Positions 15,067 through 22,722 are shown, counted from the first letter of the stretch. The stretch is 26,425 bases of DNA from an uncultured Pseudomonadota bacterium (GCA_946479515.1 CAMLGF010000050.1:1-26425); one strand, 5' to 3'. A program made the numbers and translations. The notes: generated from the letters alone by a model not told the origin.

Positions 15067-15591
15067 CTACTCCACGTTTTCCGGGGAGGCGGGCGGCGTG
15101 GTTGCGCGTCGATAGCCGCGCGGCCGGATCGCAACCGTGTTGCGAATGACCGTGCAGCACACACCATCGCCGCGAAAGTATCCGTATTCAAATGTCGGCG
15201 TTGACCGACCATCCCGTTCGAGATCGATCCTAATAGCATGCTCCTGATCCAGAGTCAGAGAAAAGCGCATCTCCAGGTCGGAATTGCCGCCGTGGTCGAA
15301 GGAGATGGTCATGGCCCGGGTCCAGACCGAATAGCCGGGGAATACCCGGGCGCAGGCAAGTGCGGCGATCGGGTCGGCGAGCGCCGCCTGATAGCCGCCG
15401 AACATCACCCCGCCGGGATTGCGCGACATCGCATTGAGCGGCAGAAGTATGCGCACCCGCCGCCAGTCGTCGGCGATCTCGAGCACCTTGATGCGCATCG
15501 GCCGGAAGGGCGGATACAGCTCGAGCAGTCGCGCATCGGACAGGATGCGGCTGCGTGCCATGAAGCGCATGAATCGCTGCATCAGCGGCAT
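15067..15591 (-). CDS. DUF4442/PaaI-like hotdog-fold thioesterase
   Basis: The 174-residue protein resembles DUF4442 hotdog-fold proteins related to acyl-CoA thioesterases. It has a helical N-terminus (MQRFMRFMARSRILSDARLL), the motif MSRNPGGVMFGGYQAALADPIAAL around 55-78 where hotdog enzymes place the substrate helix, and strands ending in YGYFRGDGVCCTVIRN. The substrate is unknown. It is divergent from the Mpo1-like gene with a 62-nt shared upstream region, and lies upstream of the OmpA-family lipoprotein on the same strand with an 82-nt gap. Confidence 0.75.
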   Translation of the reverse strand: MPLMQRFMRFMARSRILSDARLLELYPPFRPMRIKVLEIADDWRRVRILLPLNAMSRNPGGVMFGGYQAALADPIAALACARVFPGYSVWTRAMTISFDHGGNSDLEMRFSLTLDQEHAIRIDLERDGRSTPTFEYGYFRGDGVCCTVIRNTVAIRPRGYRRATTPPASPENVE

Positions 15592-15653
15592 CGCCCCTCC
15601 GTGGAAACCTTGTTTGTTGCGAAGTATGCAGCAGCAGCGTAGCGTTTCGCGCC

Positions 15654-16121
15654 ATGCGCACCGTCGAACAATGGTTCGGGGAGTATGGCGAGAGCCACAG
15701 CCACCCGCGCAACGAGCTGCTGCACATCATCTGCGTGCCGCCGATCGTCATGACGGTCATCGGATTCCTGTGGGCGATACCGGTTCCAGCCGGCGTGGCC
15801 GCGGTGTCGCCCTGGCTCAACTTCGCCACGCTGTTCGTGGCCGCGGCGATCGTCTATTACTTCTCCCTGTCGGCGTCGCTGGGAATTGGCGCGGCCATCG
15901 GGCTTGGCATCCTGCTCGGCGTCGTACGCTGGCTTGACACGCTGTCATGGCCGCTGTGGCTCACCTGCCTGGTCATTTTCGTGCTGGCGTGGATCGGCCA
16001 GTTCATCGGCCACGCCATCGAGGGCAAGCGCCCTTCCTTCTTCAAGGACGTGCAATTCCTGCTGATCGGCCCGCTCTGGCTGCTGGGACATCTGTACCGC
16101 CGCCTCGGCATCGCTTACTGA
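15654..16121 (+). CDS. Mpo1-like (DUF962/YGL010w) membrane protein
   Basis: The 155-residue protein is a DUF962 member. Residues SHSHPRNELLHIICVPPIVM (about 15-34) carry the conserved His residues, and a second cluster is GQFIGHAIEGKRPSFFKD near 121-138. Transmembrane segments lie at about 27-45, 57-75, 80-95 and 102-124. The yeast relative Mpo1 is an Fe(II)-dependent dioxygenase that alpha-oxidises 2-hydroxy fatty acids; the same chemistry here is possible but unproved. The ATG at 15654 is followed directly by the conserved VEQWFGEYGESH. The glutaryl-CoA dehydrogenase gene begins about 26 nt after its stop. Confidence 0.85.
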   Translation: MRTVEQWFGEYGESHSHPRNELLHIICVPPIVMTVIGFLWAIPVPAGVAAVSPWLNFATLFVAAAIVYYFSLSASLGIGAAIGLGILLGVVRWLDTLSWPLWLTCLVIFVLAWIGQFIGHAIEGKRPSFFKDVQFLLIGPLWLLGHLYRRLGIAY

Positions 16122-16147
16122 GCGAAAGGAGCGCCGGCCATCGGGCG

Positions 16148-17341
16148 ATGTCCCGACACTTCCTCGCCGCGTATGATCGCGCGATGCTCAATCCCCTCGA
16201 TCTCTACGACGTCCGCAGCCTGCTGACCGAGGATGAGCGCGCGGTACAGGATTCCGTCGGCCGTTTCGTCGACGAGCGCGTGCTGCCCATCATCCAGGAC
16301 TGTTTCGAGAAGCATCACTTCCCGAAAGATCTCATCCCCGAGATCGCCGGGCTCGGGTTGTTAGGCTCGTCCATCCAGGGATACGACTGCGCCGGCCTGA
16401 ACGCTGTGAGCTACGGCCTCATTTGCCAGGAACTGGAACGCGGCGATTCCGGCATCCGCAGCTTCGTCTCCGTGCAGAGCTCGCTGTGCATGTATCCCAT
16501 CTATGCCTTCGGCAGCGAGGAGCAGAAGCAGCGCTGGCTACCCGAAATGGCGCGCGGCCGGAAGATCGGCTGCTTCGGCCTCACCGAGCCGCACGGCGGC
16601 TCCGACCCGGCGAACATGAAAACCCGCGCCGTGAAGCAGGGCGGCGACTGGGTGATCAACGGCGCCAAGATGTGGATCACCAACGGCGCCATCGCCGATC
16701 TATGCATCTGCTGGGCGATGACGGAGGACGGCATCCGCGGGTTCATCGTCGAGAAGGGCATGCGGGGTTTCTCCGCGCCCGAGATCGAGCGCAAGTTCTC
16801 GCTGCGCGCCTCGGTGACCTCATCACTGTTCTTCGACAACGTGGTCGTGCCCGAGGCAAACGTGCTGCCGAAGGTGAAGGGGCTGAAAGGTCCGCTGTCC
16901 TGCCTGACCCAGGCGCGCTACGGCATCACCTGGGGCGTGATCGGCGCGGCCCAGGCCTGCCTGGCCCAGCTCATCGACTACACCCGAACGCGTGAGCTGT
17001 TCGGCCGGCCGCTCGCCGCGACGCAGACCATCCAGGTGCGCCTCGCCGAGATGGCGCGCAAGATCACACTGGCCCAGCTGCTCTCACACCAGCTCGGCCG
17101 GCTCAAGGACGCGGGCAGCATGCAGCCGCCGCAGGTGTCGCTCGCCAAGTGGAACAACTGCCGCATGGCGCTCGACATCGCGCGCGACTGCCGCGACATG
17201 CTCGGAGGATCCGGCATCAGCGCCGAGTACGTACCCATTCGTCACGCGCTCAACCTCGAGAGCGTGATCACGTACGAGGGCACGGAGACCATCCATCAGC
17301 TCACCATCGGCCGCGAGCTGACGGGCATCAACGCATTCTGA
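16148..17341 (+). CDS. gcdH: Glutaryl-CoA dehydrogenase
   Basis: This 397-residue acyl-CoA dehydrogenase-fold flavoenzyme oxidatively decarboxylates glutaryl-CoA to crotonyl-CoA in lysine and tryptophan breakdown. RSFVSVQSSLCMYPI supplies the Arg and Ser that recognise the glutaryl carboxylate. CFGLTEPHGGSDPANMKT and KMWITNGAIADL are FAD-contact motifs. The catalytic base is Glu377 in TYEGTETIHQL, and the C-terminus TIGRELTGINAF is typical. ATG at 16148 is taken because of a purine-rich AAAGGAG upstream, though 16 nt away. ATG at 16184 (385 residues, MLNPLDLYDV) fits family length nearly as well. It may be co-transcribed with the Mpo1-like gene. Confidence 0.92.
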   Translation: MSRHFLAAYDRAMLNPLDLYDVRSLLTEDERAVQDSVGRFVDERVLPIIQDCFEKHHFPKDLIPEIAGLGLLGSSIQGYDCAGLNAVSYGLICQELERGDSGIRSFVSVQSSLCMYPIYAFGSEEQKQRWLPEMARGRKIGCFGLTEPHGGSDPANMKTRAVKQGGDWVINGAKMWITNGAIADLCICWAMTEDGIRGFIVEKGMRGFSAPEIERKFSLRASVTSSLFFDNVVVPEANVLPKVKGLKGPLSCLTQARYGITWGVIGAAQACLAQLIDYTRTRELFGRPLAATQTIQVRLAEMARKITLAQLLSHQLGRLKDAGSMQPPQVSLAKWNNCRMALDIARDCRDMLGGSGISAEYVPIRHALNLESVITYEGTETIHQLTIGRELTGINAF

Positions 17342-17411
17342 GCGAACGGCCGCGAAAGCCACACATCGGCGCGAACGGACGAGCGGCATCGACGCCGCTG
17401 CCGTGGCGGAT

Positions 17412-18047
17412 CTAACTTTTCGGCGGCTGAAAAGTCAGCCGTGTCTCCGCGAATGCGGGCATGGCTTCGCAGCGCGCCGCCAGCGTTCCCAGCGACTGGA
17501 ACATGGCCGGGTCGGCCGCGATGCGCAGCGCGTCGTTAAGGAACGTGAAAGCGCACACCACGGTGATGTCGGCTTGCGTCATGCGCTTGCCGACCAGCCA
17601 TTGCGCCTGGCGAGCACCCATGTAGCGATCGATGGCGGCGAGTGACGCAGACATCTGCAGGGCCAGGCGGTCGACCCAGGGCTGGTGTCGCTTCTCCTCG
17701 GGCCTGAAGGCCCGCTCATAGAGTTGTCCGACGCCCTTCTCCGCCGCGCCCGTGGCCATGGCCATGAGGTTCAGCGCCTGGCGGCGGTCCGGCCCCGAGC
17801 GCGGCAATAACGCCCGGTCCACACCGACGAGTTCGTCGAGATAGTCGAGTATGGCCGAGGACTCGAACAGCTTTTCGCCGCTCGCCAGCACCAGCGTGGG
17901 CACGCGTCCCAATGGGTTGTACTCCCCGATGCGCGCGAAGTCCCTGCCCACCGACCAGTTGGCGTGCTCGAACGGCAGGTCCAGCAACTTGAGCGTGACC
18001 GCGACTCGCCGCACGAAGGGCGAGTCGAACATGCCGATCAGCAGCAC
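17412..18047 (-). CDS. Glutathione S-transferase family protein
   Basis: The 211-residue protein has an N-terminal thioredoxin-fold domain: MLLIGMFDSPFVRRVAVTLK (active-site Ser or Cys region about 9), NPLGRVPTLVLASGEKLFESSAILDYLDE with the glutathione-binding E-S-S at 62-64. An all-helical C-terminal domain follows, containing WLVGKRMTQADITVVCAFTF. It probably conjugates or reduces small electrophiles using glutathione; the substrate is unknown. Its start overlaps the end of the upstream L12-like gene by 10 nt, so the two form a translationally coupled pair. It is convergent with gcdH. Confidence 0.88.
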   Translation of the reverse strand: MLLIGMFDSPFVRRVAVTLKLLDLPFEHANWSVGRDFARIGEYNPLGRVPTLVLASGEKLFESSAILDYLDELVGVDRALLPRSGPDRRQALNLMAMATGAAEKGVGQLYERAFRPEEKRHQPWVDRLALQMSASLAAIDRYMGARQAQWLVGKRMTQADITVVCAFTFLNDALRIAADPAMFQSLGTLAARCEAMPAFAETRLTFQPPKS

Positions 18048-18334
18048 CAGGCGGCGCCCTTGTTGCGCAACCAGTAGATGACGGCCGCGACAATCAGGGC
18101 GTCGACCACCAGGAACCAGAAGAAGAATCTGCGGCGCGCGGCGCGCTGCGCCAGCTCGAGTTGCGCCTTCAGGATGGGCTCGCGCGCGACATAGGCGTCC
18201 ACCCGATCCTTCGCGTCCTTGAGCCCCAGTCCTTCGGCCTGCCGCACCACCTTGATGGCTTCGATGACCCGGCCCTCATTGAGCAGGGTGATTGCCTCCA
18301 GGGGCAACTGCTGAAACTTGGGATCGGCGTACAT
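18038..18334 (-). CDS. L7/L12-C-terminal-like small membrane protein
   Basis: The 98-residue protein has two parts. Residues 10-50 (LNEGRVIEAIKVVRQAEGLG, then LKDAKDRVDAYV) match the ribosomal L7/L12 C-terminal fold with its GLGLKDAKDRVD signature. Residues 71-89 (FFWFLVVDALIVAAVIYWL) form a C-terminal membrane helix. It is not ribosomal L12 but one of the short L12-like proteins of unknown role. The ATG at 18334 begins the homologous part; the longer frame overlaps the divergent ExbD gene. It overlaps the start of the GST gene by 10 nt. Its promoter must lie within the 63 nt shared with ExbD. Confidence 0.78.
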   Translation of the reverse strand: MYADPKFQQLPLEAITLLNEGRVIEAIKVVRQAEGLGLKDAKDRVDAYVAREPILKAQLELAQRAARRRFFFWFLVVDALIVAAVIYWLRNKGAAWCC

Positions 18335-18397
18335 CAACGTGAACCTCGCAAACCCGATTGAGCCCGTCCGGACGTTATGCCTTCCAGGAGGTGAAAC

Positions 18398-18772
18398 ATG
18401 AATAGCCTCGCGGAACCGCAGATGAACGCCACGCCATTGATCGACGTGCTGCTGGTACTGCTGGTGATGCTGATCTTCACCCTGCCGCTGGCCACGCACG
18501 CCGTCAGACTCAATTTGCCACAGCGGACCGAGGCACCGCCATCGCCGCAGGTGCTGCTGCACATCGATTTCGACGGCGGCCTGTCCTGGAACGGCGAAGC
18601 CGTGAGCCGAGCGGAGCTGGCGGCCAGGTTCCGGACGGTAGCCGCGGCGGCGCACCCACCCGCCTTGAAAGTGATTCCTGACAAGCGCACCCGCTACGAC
18701 GACGTGGCGCAGGTGCTGGCGGCGGCGCAGCGCGCCGGCATCGTCGGCCTCGCGGTGACGCCTATCTTTTGA
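18398..18772 (+). CDS. ExbD/TolR-family biopolymer transport protein
   Basis: The 124-residue protein has one N-terminal membrane helix carrying the essential Asp16 (MNATPLIDVLLVLLVMLIF), and a periplasmic domain ending KVIPDKRTRYDDVAQVLAAA and GLAVTPIF, typical of ExbD. These proteins couple the proton-motive force to TonB- or Tol-type systems together with an ExbB/TolQ partner. No ExbB or TonB gene is adjacent, so this copy is solitary here. The ATG is preceded by AGGAGG. It is divergent from the L12-like gene and convergent with the mini-ORF pair. Confidence 0.9.
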   Translation: MNSLAEPQMNATPLIDVLLVLLVMLIFTLPLATHAVRLNLPQRTEAPPSPQVLLHIDFDGGLSWNGEAVSRAELAARFRTVAAAAHPPALKVIPDKRTRYDDVAQVLAAAQRAGIVGLAVTPIF

Positions 18773-18789
18773 CGCACCAACCAGAGAAC

Positions 18790-18866
18790 GGCGCCGGGGA
18801 AGTTCGAGGATCGGCAGTGACGTGAACCCGCGAGTGACGCCTCACGGTCAATCCTTCCCCGGCGCC
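18790..18866. repeat. 13-bp perfect inverted repeat between convergent genes
   Basis: GGCGCCGGGGAAG at 18790-18802 is the exact complement of CTTCCCCGGCGCC at 18854-18866. The 51-nt interior includes a small GTGA-CGCC-TCAC hairpin. It lies between the ExbD stop and the mini-ORF stop and could act as a two-way 3'-end structure, although there is no T-run. Confidence 0.5.
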
Positions 18867-18868
18867 TC

Positions 18869-18994
18869 CTAGAGATACGCCTCCGCCAGCCAGCAGGCGA
18901 GCAGGACGGCCAGCGCGACCCATTGCAGGAAGCAGTCATCGTCCTCGGCCTGCTTCTCGCGCTCGTCGGGCGGTGGCTGGGGTCGCGCGCTCAC
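18869..18994 (-). CDS. 41-residue single-pass membrane mini-protein
   Basis: The frame starts at GTG 18994 and reads MSARPQPPPDEREKQAEDDD, then CFLQWVALAVLLACWLAEAYL before TAG. It thus has a Pro-rich and acidic N-terminal part followed by one hydrophobic helix (about 22-40). The GTG overlaps the TGA of the upstream 61-residue ORF (GTGA), a classical coupling arrangement. No family was recognised. The clear partition into charged head and membrane helix, and the coupling, argue for a real gene. Confidence 0.5.
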   Translation of the reverse strand: MSARPQPPPDEREKQAEDDDCFLQWVALAVLLACWLAEAYL

Positions 18995-19176
18995 AGCGGC
19001 AACCAGTGGGTGTGCGTTTCACGGCGGTGCAGATAGACGAACCTCGCCCGGGCAAGCCGTGAGGCGAAGTCGTTGCTGTGCGTGCCGATGCGCTCCAGGA
19101 ACCTGCGCCAGCGCTCACCCTGATGCGTGGCGAACTGCGGGCTGGAATGCGTGGCGATCCGAAGCTGGTCGTTCAT
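18991..19176 (-). CDS. Hypothetical 61-residue basic protein
   Basis: The frame from ATG 19176 reads MNDQLRIATHSSPQFATHQG, then ERWRRFLERIGTHSNDFASR, and ends HRRETHTHWLPL. It is rich in His, Arg and Thr. GGGAG lies about 6 nt upstream of the ATG. It is divergent from the PdsR-type response regulator, with 145 nt between the starts, and its stop overlaps the start of the 41-residue membrane ORF. No family was recognised. It could be a regulator or a partner of the mini membrane protein; neither is shown by the sequence. Confidence 0.45.
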   Translation of the reverse strand: MNDQLRIATHSSPQFATHQGERWRRFLERIGTHSNDFASRLARARFVYLHRRETHTHWLPL

Positions 19177-19321
19177 GGCTGCTCCCGTGCGGTGGGCCTG
19201 GGAGGCATTTCGCGACGGCCGCCCGGCGGCCTCGTGGCGACCTGGTGGCGAACCGGCGGAAGAATGTGACCAAATGTGGCCGGCGCGCCCGCGTGTCAGC
19301 CGCTCGCTTACACTTCACCTC

Positions 19322-20011
19322 ATGAAAAAGACCATCGCCATCGTCGAGGACGAGCGGGCCATCCGCGACAACTATGCCGCGGCGTTCGCCCGTGAGGGCT
19401 ATGCGGTGCGGAGCTATCCGAACCGCCGCGAGGCGATGGCGGCTTTCACCGCCCGGCTGCCGGACCTGGCGGTCATCGACATCTCGCTGGAAGACGAGCC
19501 CGAAGGCGGCTTCGAGCTGTGCCGCGAGCTGCGCGGGCTGTCCGCCGAGCTGCCCATCATCTTTCTGACCGCACGCGACAGCGAGCTGGACGCGGTCTCC
19601 GGATTGCGGCTCGGCGCCGACGACTTCCTCACCAAGGACCTGTCGCTGGCCCATCTCATCGCGCGCGTCAACGCGCTGTTCCGCCGCGTGGACGCGCTGC
19701 GACGGCCCGCAGAGGAGAAGCAGGTGGTGCGCCGCGGCGCGCTCACGCTCGACAGCGAACGCATGTCGGTGGAGTGGAATGGCCAGGTGGTGCTGCTGTC
19801 CCTGACGGAATTCTGGATCGTATACGCACTCACCCGCCATCCCGGTCACGTGAAGAACCGGCAGCAACTCATGGATGCGGCCAACGTGGTGCTCGACGAC
19901 AACACCATCACCTCGCACATCAAGCGCATCCGCCGGAAGTTCCAGGTCGTCGACGAGAAGTTCGATGCCGTGCACACCGTCTATGGCATGGGCTATCGCT
20001 GGGTCGAGTAG
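19322..20011 (+). CDS. Response regulator, proteobacterial dedicated sortase system type (PdsR-like)
   Basis: The 229-residue regulator has a receiver domain with acidic pocket E9/D10, phospho-acceptor Asp53 (AVIDISLED), Thr83 (FLTARD) and Lys105 (FLTKDLS). It ends in an OmpR/PhoB winged-helix domain (LTEFWIVYALTRHPGHVKNR, then HIKRIRRKF and YGMGYRWVE). The wording KKTIAIVEDERAIRDNYA and EGGFELCRELRGLSAELPI closely recalls the regulators paired with proteobacterial class D-type sortases. ATG 19322 starts the receiver domain exactly; upstream in-frame extension lacks homology. The kinase gene begins 2 nt after the stop, so the two form an operon. Confidence 0.88.
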   Translation: MKKTIAIVEDERAIRDNYAAAFAREGYAVRSYPNRREAMAAFTARLPDLAVIDISLEDEPEGGFELCRELRGLSAELPIIFLTARDSELDAVSGLRLGADDFLTKDLSLAHLIARVNALFRRVDALRRPAEEKQVVRRGALTLDSERMSVEWNGQVVLLSLTEFWIVYALTRHPGHVKNRQQLMDAANVVLDDNTITSHIKRIRRKFQVVDEKFDAVHTVYGMGYRWVE

Positions 20012-20013
20012 CA

Positions 20014-22140
20014 GTGGGCCGCCTCGCTGAGCGAATCAAGGTCGGGCCATTGTCCGGCTTCCGGCTGCGGACCAAGTTGCTGCTGCTGGCCTTGACGACG
20101 CTCGCCCTGCCCTGGGCCGGCTGCCAGTACGCGCGCGAGATGGAATCCGTGCTGCGCGAGAGCGAACAGCAGTCGTTGCTCGCCGTCACCACCACCATCG
20201 CGGGCTCACTCAAAGGCCAGCAGGACCTGCTGTTCCGCGGCGACTCGCTGCCGCTTCCGGGCTTCGATGGCGGGAACCACGCCGGCGACATCACCCCGGT
20301 GGTCCTTTCCGGCGCGCCGCTGATCGACGGCCGTTCGGACGAATGGGATCTCGACGACCGCAATGTGGTGCGCGTGGTGGGCCCCGGCAACGATTCGCTG
20401 CGGCTGTACGCCGCCACCCACGAACGCTGGCTGTTCCTGGCGCTGCTGGTGCGCGACGACAAGCTGGTGTTCGACGCCTCGGAGCTCGCGCCGCTGGATC
20501 CGCCCAACATGGGCGACCGCATCTGGCTGGCCTTCGATGACAAGCGCGGCGGTCAGGAGCGCCTGTTCTTCAGCGGCACGGGCACCGGCCGCCTGCGCGC
20601 GCGACGCATCGAGAGGCGCGAGTACGGCCGCGAGGAGGCGGTCGAAGAACCGCGCATCTCCGCGGTGATGCAACGGACGCGCGATGGCTACGTGCTCGAG
20701 ATGAGCGTGCCGCTTTCCATGATCGGGCAGCACTGCGGCGTGCTCATCGACGATCGCGACCGGCGCGGCACGACCCGCGCCAGCTACGGCACCCTCGATG
20801 CCACGGACCTGCGCGCCACGGGCCGGCTGATCGCCGCCTCGCCGTACCTGTCGGACCACCTGCGGCAGTTTTCCCAGCCGGGCGTCGAGCTCACGGTGGC
20901 CTCGGCCACGGGCGCGGTGCTGACCCGCATCGACGCACCGGCCCTGCCCGGCGACTACACGCGCATGCGCGGCTTCCTGCCCCGCATGTACCGGTTGCTG
21001 TTGGACGGTGACCTGATTCCCCGGCGCGTTTCGCAGGCCGAGAAGGAGCGCTCGGCCGCGCAGCTCACGCAGCGCGTCTCGCGCGGCAAGGCGGAGACCG
21101 CCTTTTTCGCCGGGCGCTACGAGAACAGCGTGATCGTGGCCGCCGCGGCGCCCATCTTTTCCGCCGACGGCAGGCATGTCATCGGCGTCATCCAGCTGGC
21201 GCAGACCGCGGACCGCTGGCTGACGCTGCGCGATCGCGCGCTGACGCGCCTGCTGAACCTCACGTTGTTCGTCACGCTGTTCGCGGTGATCGCCGCGTTC
21301 TGGTTCGCCGGCCGCATGACCTTGCGCATTTCCCGCCTGGGCGCCGCGGCCGAGAATGCGCTCAGCCGCGAGGGCAACCTGGCGCGCCAGCTGCCGGAGG
21401 CCGATTCCAAGGACGAGCTGGGCGACCTGTCGCGCAGCTTCTCCTCGCTGCTCGGCCGGCTGGACGAGTACACCGGCTACCTGCGCACGCTCGCCGGCAA
21501 GCTCGCCCACGAAATACGCACACCGAACACCATCATCCGCTCCTCGCTCGAGAACCTGGAGTCCGAACAACAGACCGACACTGCCCGGGTGTACATCGCG
21601 CGTGCGCGCGAGGGCAGCGATCGACTGGGCGCCATTCTCACGGCCATGGGCGCCGCGACCCGAGTCGAAGAAGCCATCGCCCACAGCGAACGGCAGCGAT
21701 TCGATCTCGCGGCCCTGGTTCGCGAGGCGGTGGCGGCCTACGGCACGGCGTTTCCGCAACGGGTGTTCACCTGCGATGCGCCCGACGCTCCCGTGGCGAT
21801 GATGGGTGCGCCCGAGCTCATCGTGCAGATGCTCGACAAGCTCATAGACAATGCCATCGACTTCAGTGCAGAAGGCGCCACGATCTCCGTGAGTCTTCGC
21901 GCCGAACCGGACGCGGTCGAGCTCTCGGTAGCCAATCCGGGCCCGCCTCTGCCGCCCGAAGCCGCCACGCGGCTGTTCGAATCGTTGTGGCAATCCCGTT
22001 CCGAAGCGGACAAGCGCCCGCACTTCGGCCTGGGTCTGTACATCGTGCGGCTCATCGCCGAATTCCACGGCGGCTCGGCGCGGGCCGCGAACCTGCCCGA
22101 GGAAAAGGGTGCCGAGTTCACGGTTCGGATGATCCGTTGA
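20014..22140 (+). CDS. Sensor histidine kinase, dedicated sortase system type (PdsS-like), with CBM9-like periplasmic domain
   Basis: The 708-residue kinase has membrane helices at about 21-38 and 413-433. The large periplasmic region between them resembles a CBM9-type sugar-binding module at about 93-265 (LIDGRSDEWDLDD, then YVLEMSVPLSMIG). After a HAMP linker (434-490) the HisKA domain has His499 in LAHEIRTPN. The ATPase domain shows the N box DKLIDNAIDF (Asn613), an NPGPPLP G1-like box where Asp is replaced, and GLGLYIVRLIAEFHGG (G2). This architecture is that of the proteobacterial dedicated sortase kinase family. GTG at 20014 is assumed because it directly follows the regulator stop. Confidence 0.88.
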   Translation: MGRLAERIKVGPLSGFRLRTKLLLLALTTLALPWAGCQYAREMESVLRESEQQSLLAVTTTIAGSLKGQQDLLFRGDSLPLPGFDGGNHAGDITPVVLSGAPLIDGRSDEWDLDDRNVVRVVGPGNDSLRLYAATHERWLFLALLVRDDKLVFDASELAPLDPPNMGDRIWLAFDDKRGGQERLFFSGTGTGRLRARRIERREYGREEAVEEPRISAVMQRTRDGYVLEMSVPLSMIGQHCGVLIDDRDRRGTTRASYGTLDATDLRATGRLIAASPYLSDHLRQFSQPGVELTVASATGAVLTRIDAPALPGDYTRMRGFLPRMYRLLLDGDLIPRRVSQAEKERSAAQLTQRVSRGKAETAFFAGRYENSVIVAAAAPIFSADGRHVIGVIQLAQTADRWLTLRDRALTRLLNLTLFVTLFAVIAAFWFAGRMTLRISRLGAAAENALSREGNLARQLPEADSKDELGDLSRSFSSLLGRLDEYTGYLRTLAGKLAHEIRTPNTIIRSSLENLESEQQTDTARVYIARAREGSDRLGAILTAMGAATRVEEAIAHSERQRFDLAALVREAVAAYGTAFPQRVFTCDAPDAPVAMMGAPELIVQMLDKLIDNAIDFSAEGATISVSLRAEPDAVELSVANPGPPLPPEAATRLFESLWQSRSEADKRPHFGLGLYIVRLIAEFHGGSARAANLPEEKGAEFTVRMIR

Positions 22141-22225
22141 TCGAAACGCGCAGCCAGTCACATCCAGTCGGCGTAAGTTCGGCCGATACGGATCTCGAAG
22201 CATCCGATGTCGCGCGATCGAGACA

Positions 22226-22253
22226 TTGTGGTGTAAAGGATTCGGCGTATGAT
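22226..22253 (+). promoter_or_regulatory. Promoter-like sequence after the kinase gene
   Basis: TTGTGG (22226-22231) and TATGAT (22248-22253) are separated by 16 nt. No gene start follows within 450 nt, so a transcript from here would run through non-coding sequence to the terminator at 22616-22642. Confidence 0.35.
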
Positions 22254-22560
22254 CCGGCTTCAAGTGGTCCGCAAAACCGCGCTAAGTGTCTGAAAAAATG
22301 CCACGAATCGCGAGTTGTAACGATTACGAGAATGTTCCGGTTCTGCAATGCGACAGCGCGTGATGCGCGCAGGACACAGGTTTTTCTGCCCAGGAAACGA
22401 TCTATAGAAACTTACGGATTTGCTCACGGACACGGGTTCAGTCGGTAGCGAAATGCGGCTACTGGCGAGGACGAGTAAAGCGTGAATCGACACGCGGGCT
22501 TAACTGTTTAGCCGGATGCCGAAAGGCCGCCAACGTCCCAGCCGCCAATTTTTGGTCCGT

Positions 22561-22607
22561 GTAGTCGACTCGGTCGGCTGACAGCGATTACCTAAGTCGA
22601 CGACTAC
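22561..22607 (+). ncRNA. Hairpin at the 3' end of a candidate small RNA
   Basis: GTAGTCGACT (22561-22570) pairs with AGTCGACGACTAC (22595-22607), leaving a 3-nt bulge, and is followed 8 nt later by a textbook terminator. A stem next to a terminator is the usual 3' shape of an sRNA or an attenuator. Expression is unproved. Confidence 0.35.
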
Positions 22608-22615
22608 AAACTAAC

Positions 22616-22642
22616 AAGCCCCGCTCCGCGGGGCTTTTTTTT
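22616..22642 (+). terminator. Strong intrinsic terminator without an upstream gene
   Basis: AAGCCCCGC pairs perfectly with GCGGGGCTT around TCC and runs into eight T residues. It lies 476 nt after the kinase stop and 81 nt before the hydrolase start. Confidence 0.9.
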
Positions 22643-22722
22643 CGCCGCGGCCCTCGCTACTCGCGCGACGAGTCCCGCGCATGCTCTGACCGTGCCTGAT
22701 TTTTGTGGCATGGTGCGCGCCC

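Larger units (their letters stand above)
22141..22722. other. Gene-free region of about 580 nt after the kinase
   Basis: No credible protein gene was found. The base composition is noticeably less GC-rich than the flanks. It holds a promoter-like pair at 22226-22253, a 25-codon GTG frame near 22289 without an obvious family, a bulged hairpin at 22561-22607 and a perfect terminator at 22616-22642. It may produce a non-coding RNA of about 380 nt or a leader for the downstream hydrolase. tmRNA, RNase P RNA, 6S and SRP RNA signatures were looked for and not seen. Confidence 0.5.

Noticed and set aside
20206..22263. 685-codon open frame antisense to the histidine kinase
   Set aside because: The kinase frame carries all expected motifs; the antisense frame is a low-complexity Arg/Gly/Ala shadow.
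22141..22722. tmRNA, RNase P RNA, 6S RNA or SRP RNA gene
   Set aside because: The size would suit some of these, but no tag-peptide frame, tRNA-like end, GAGGAAAGTCC-type P-RNA core or SRP core was seen.
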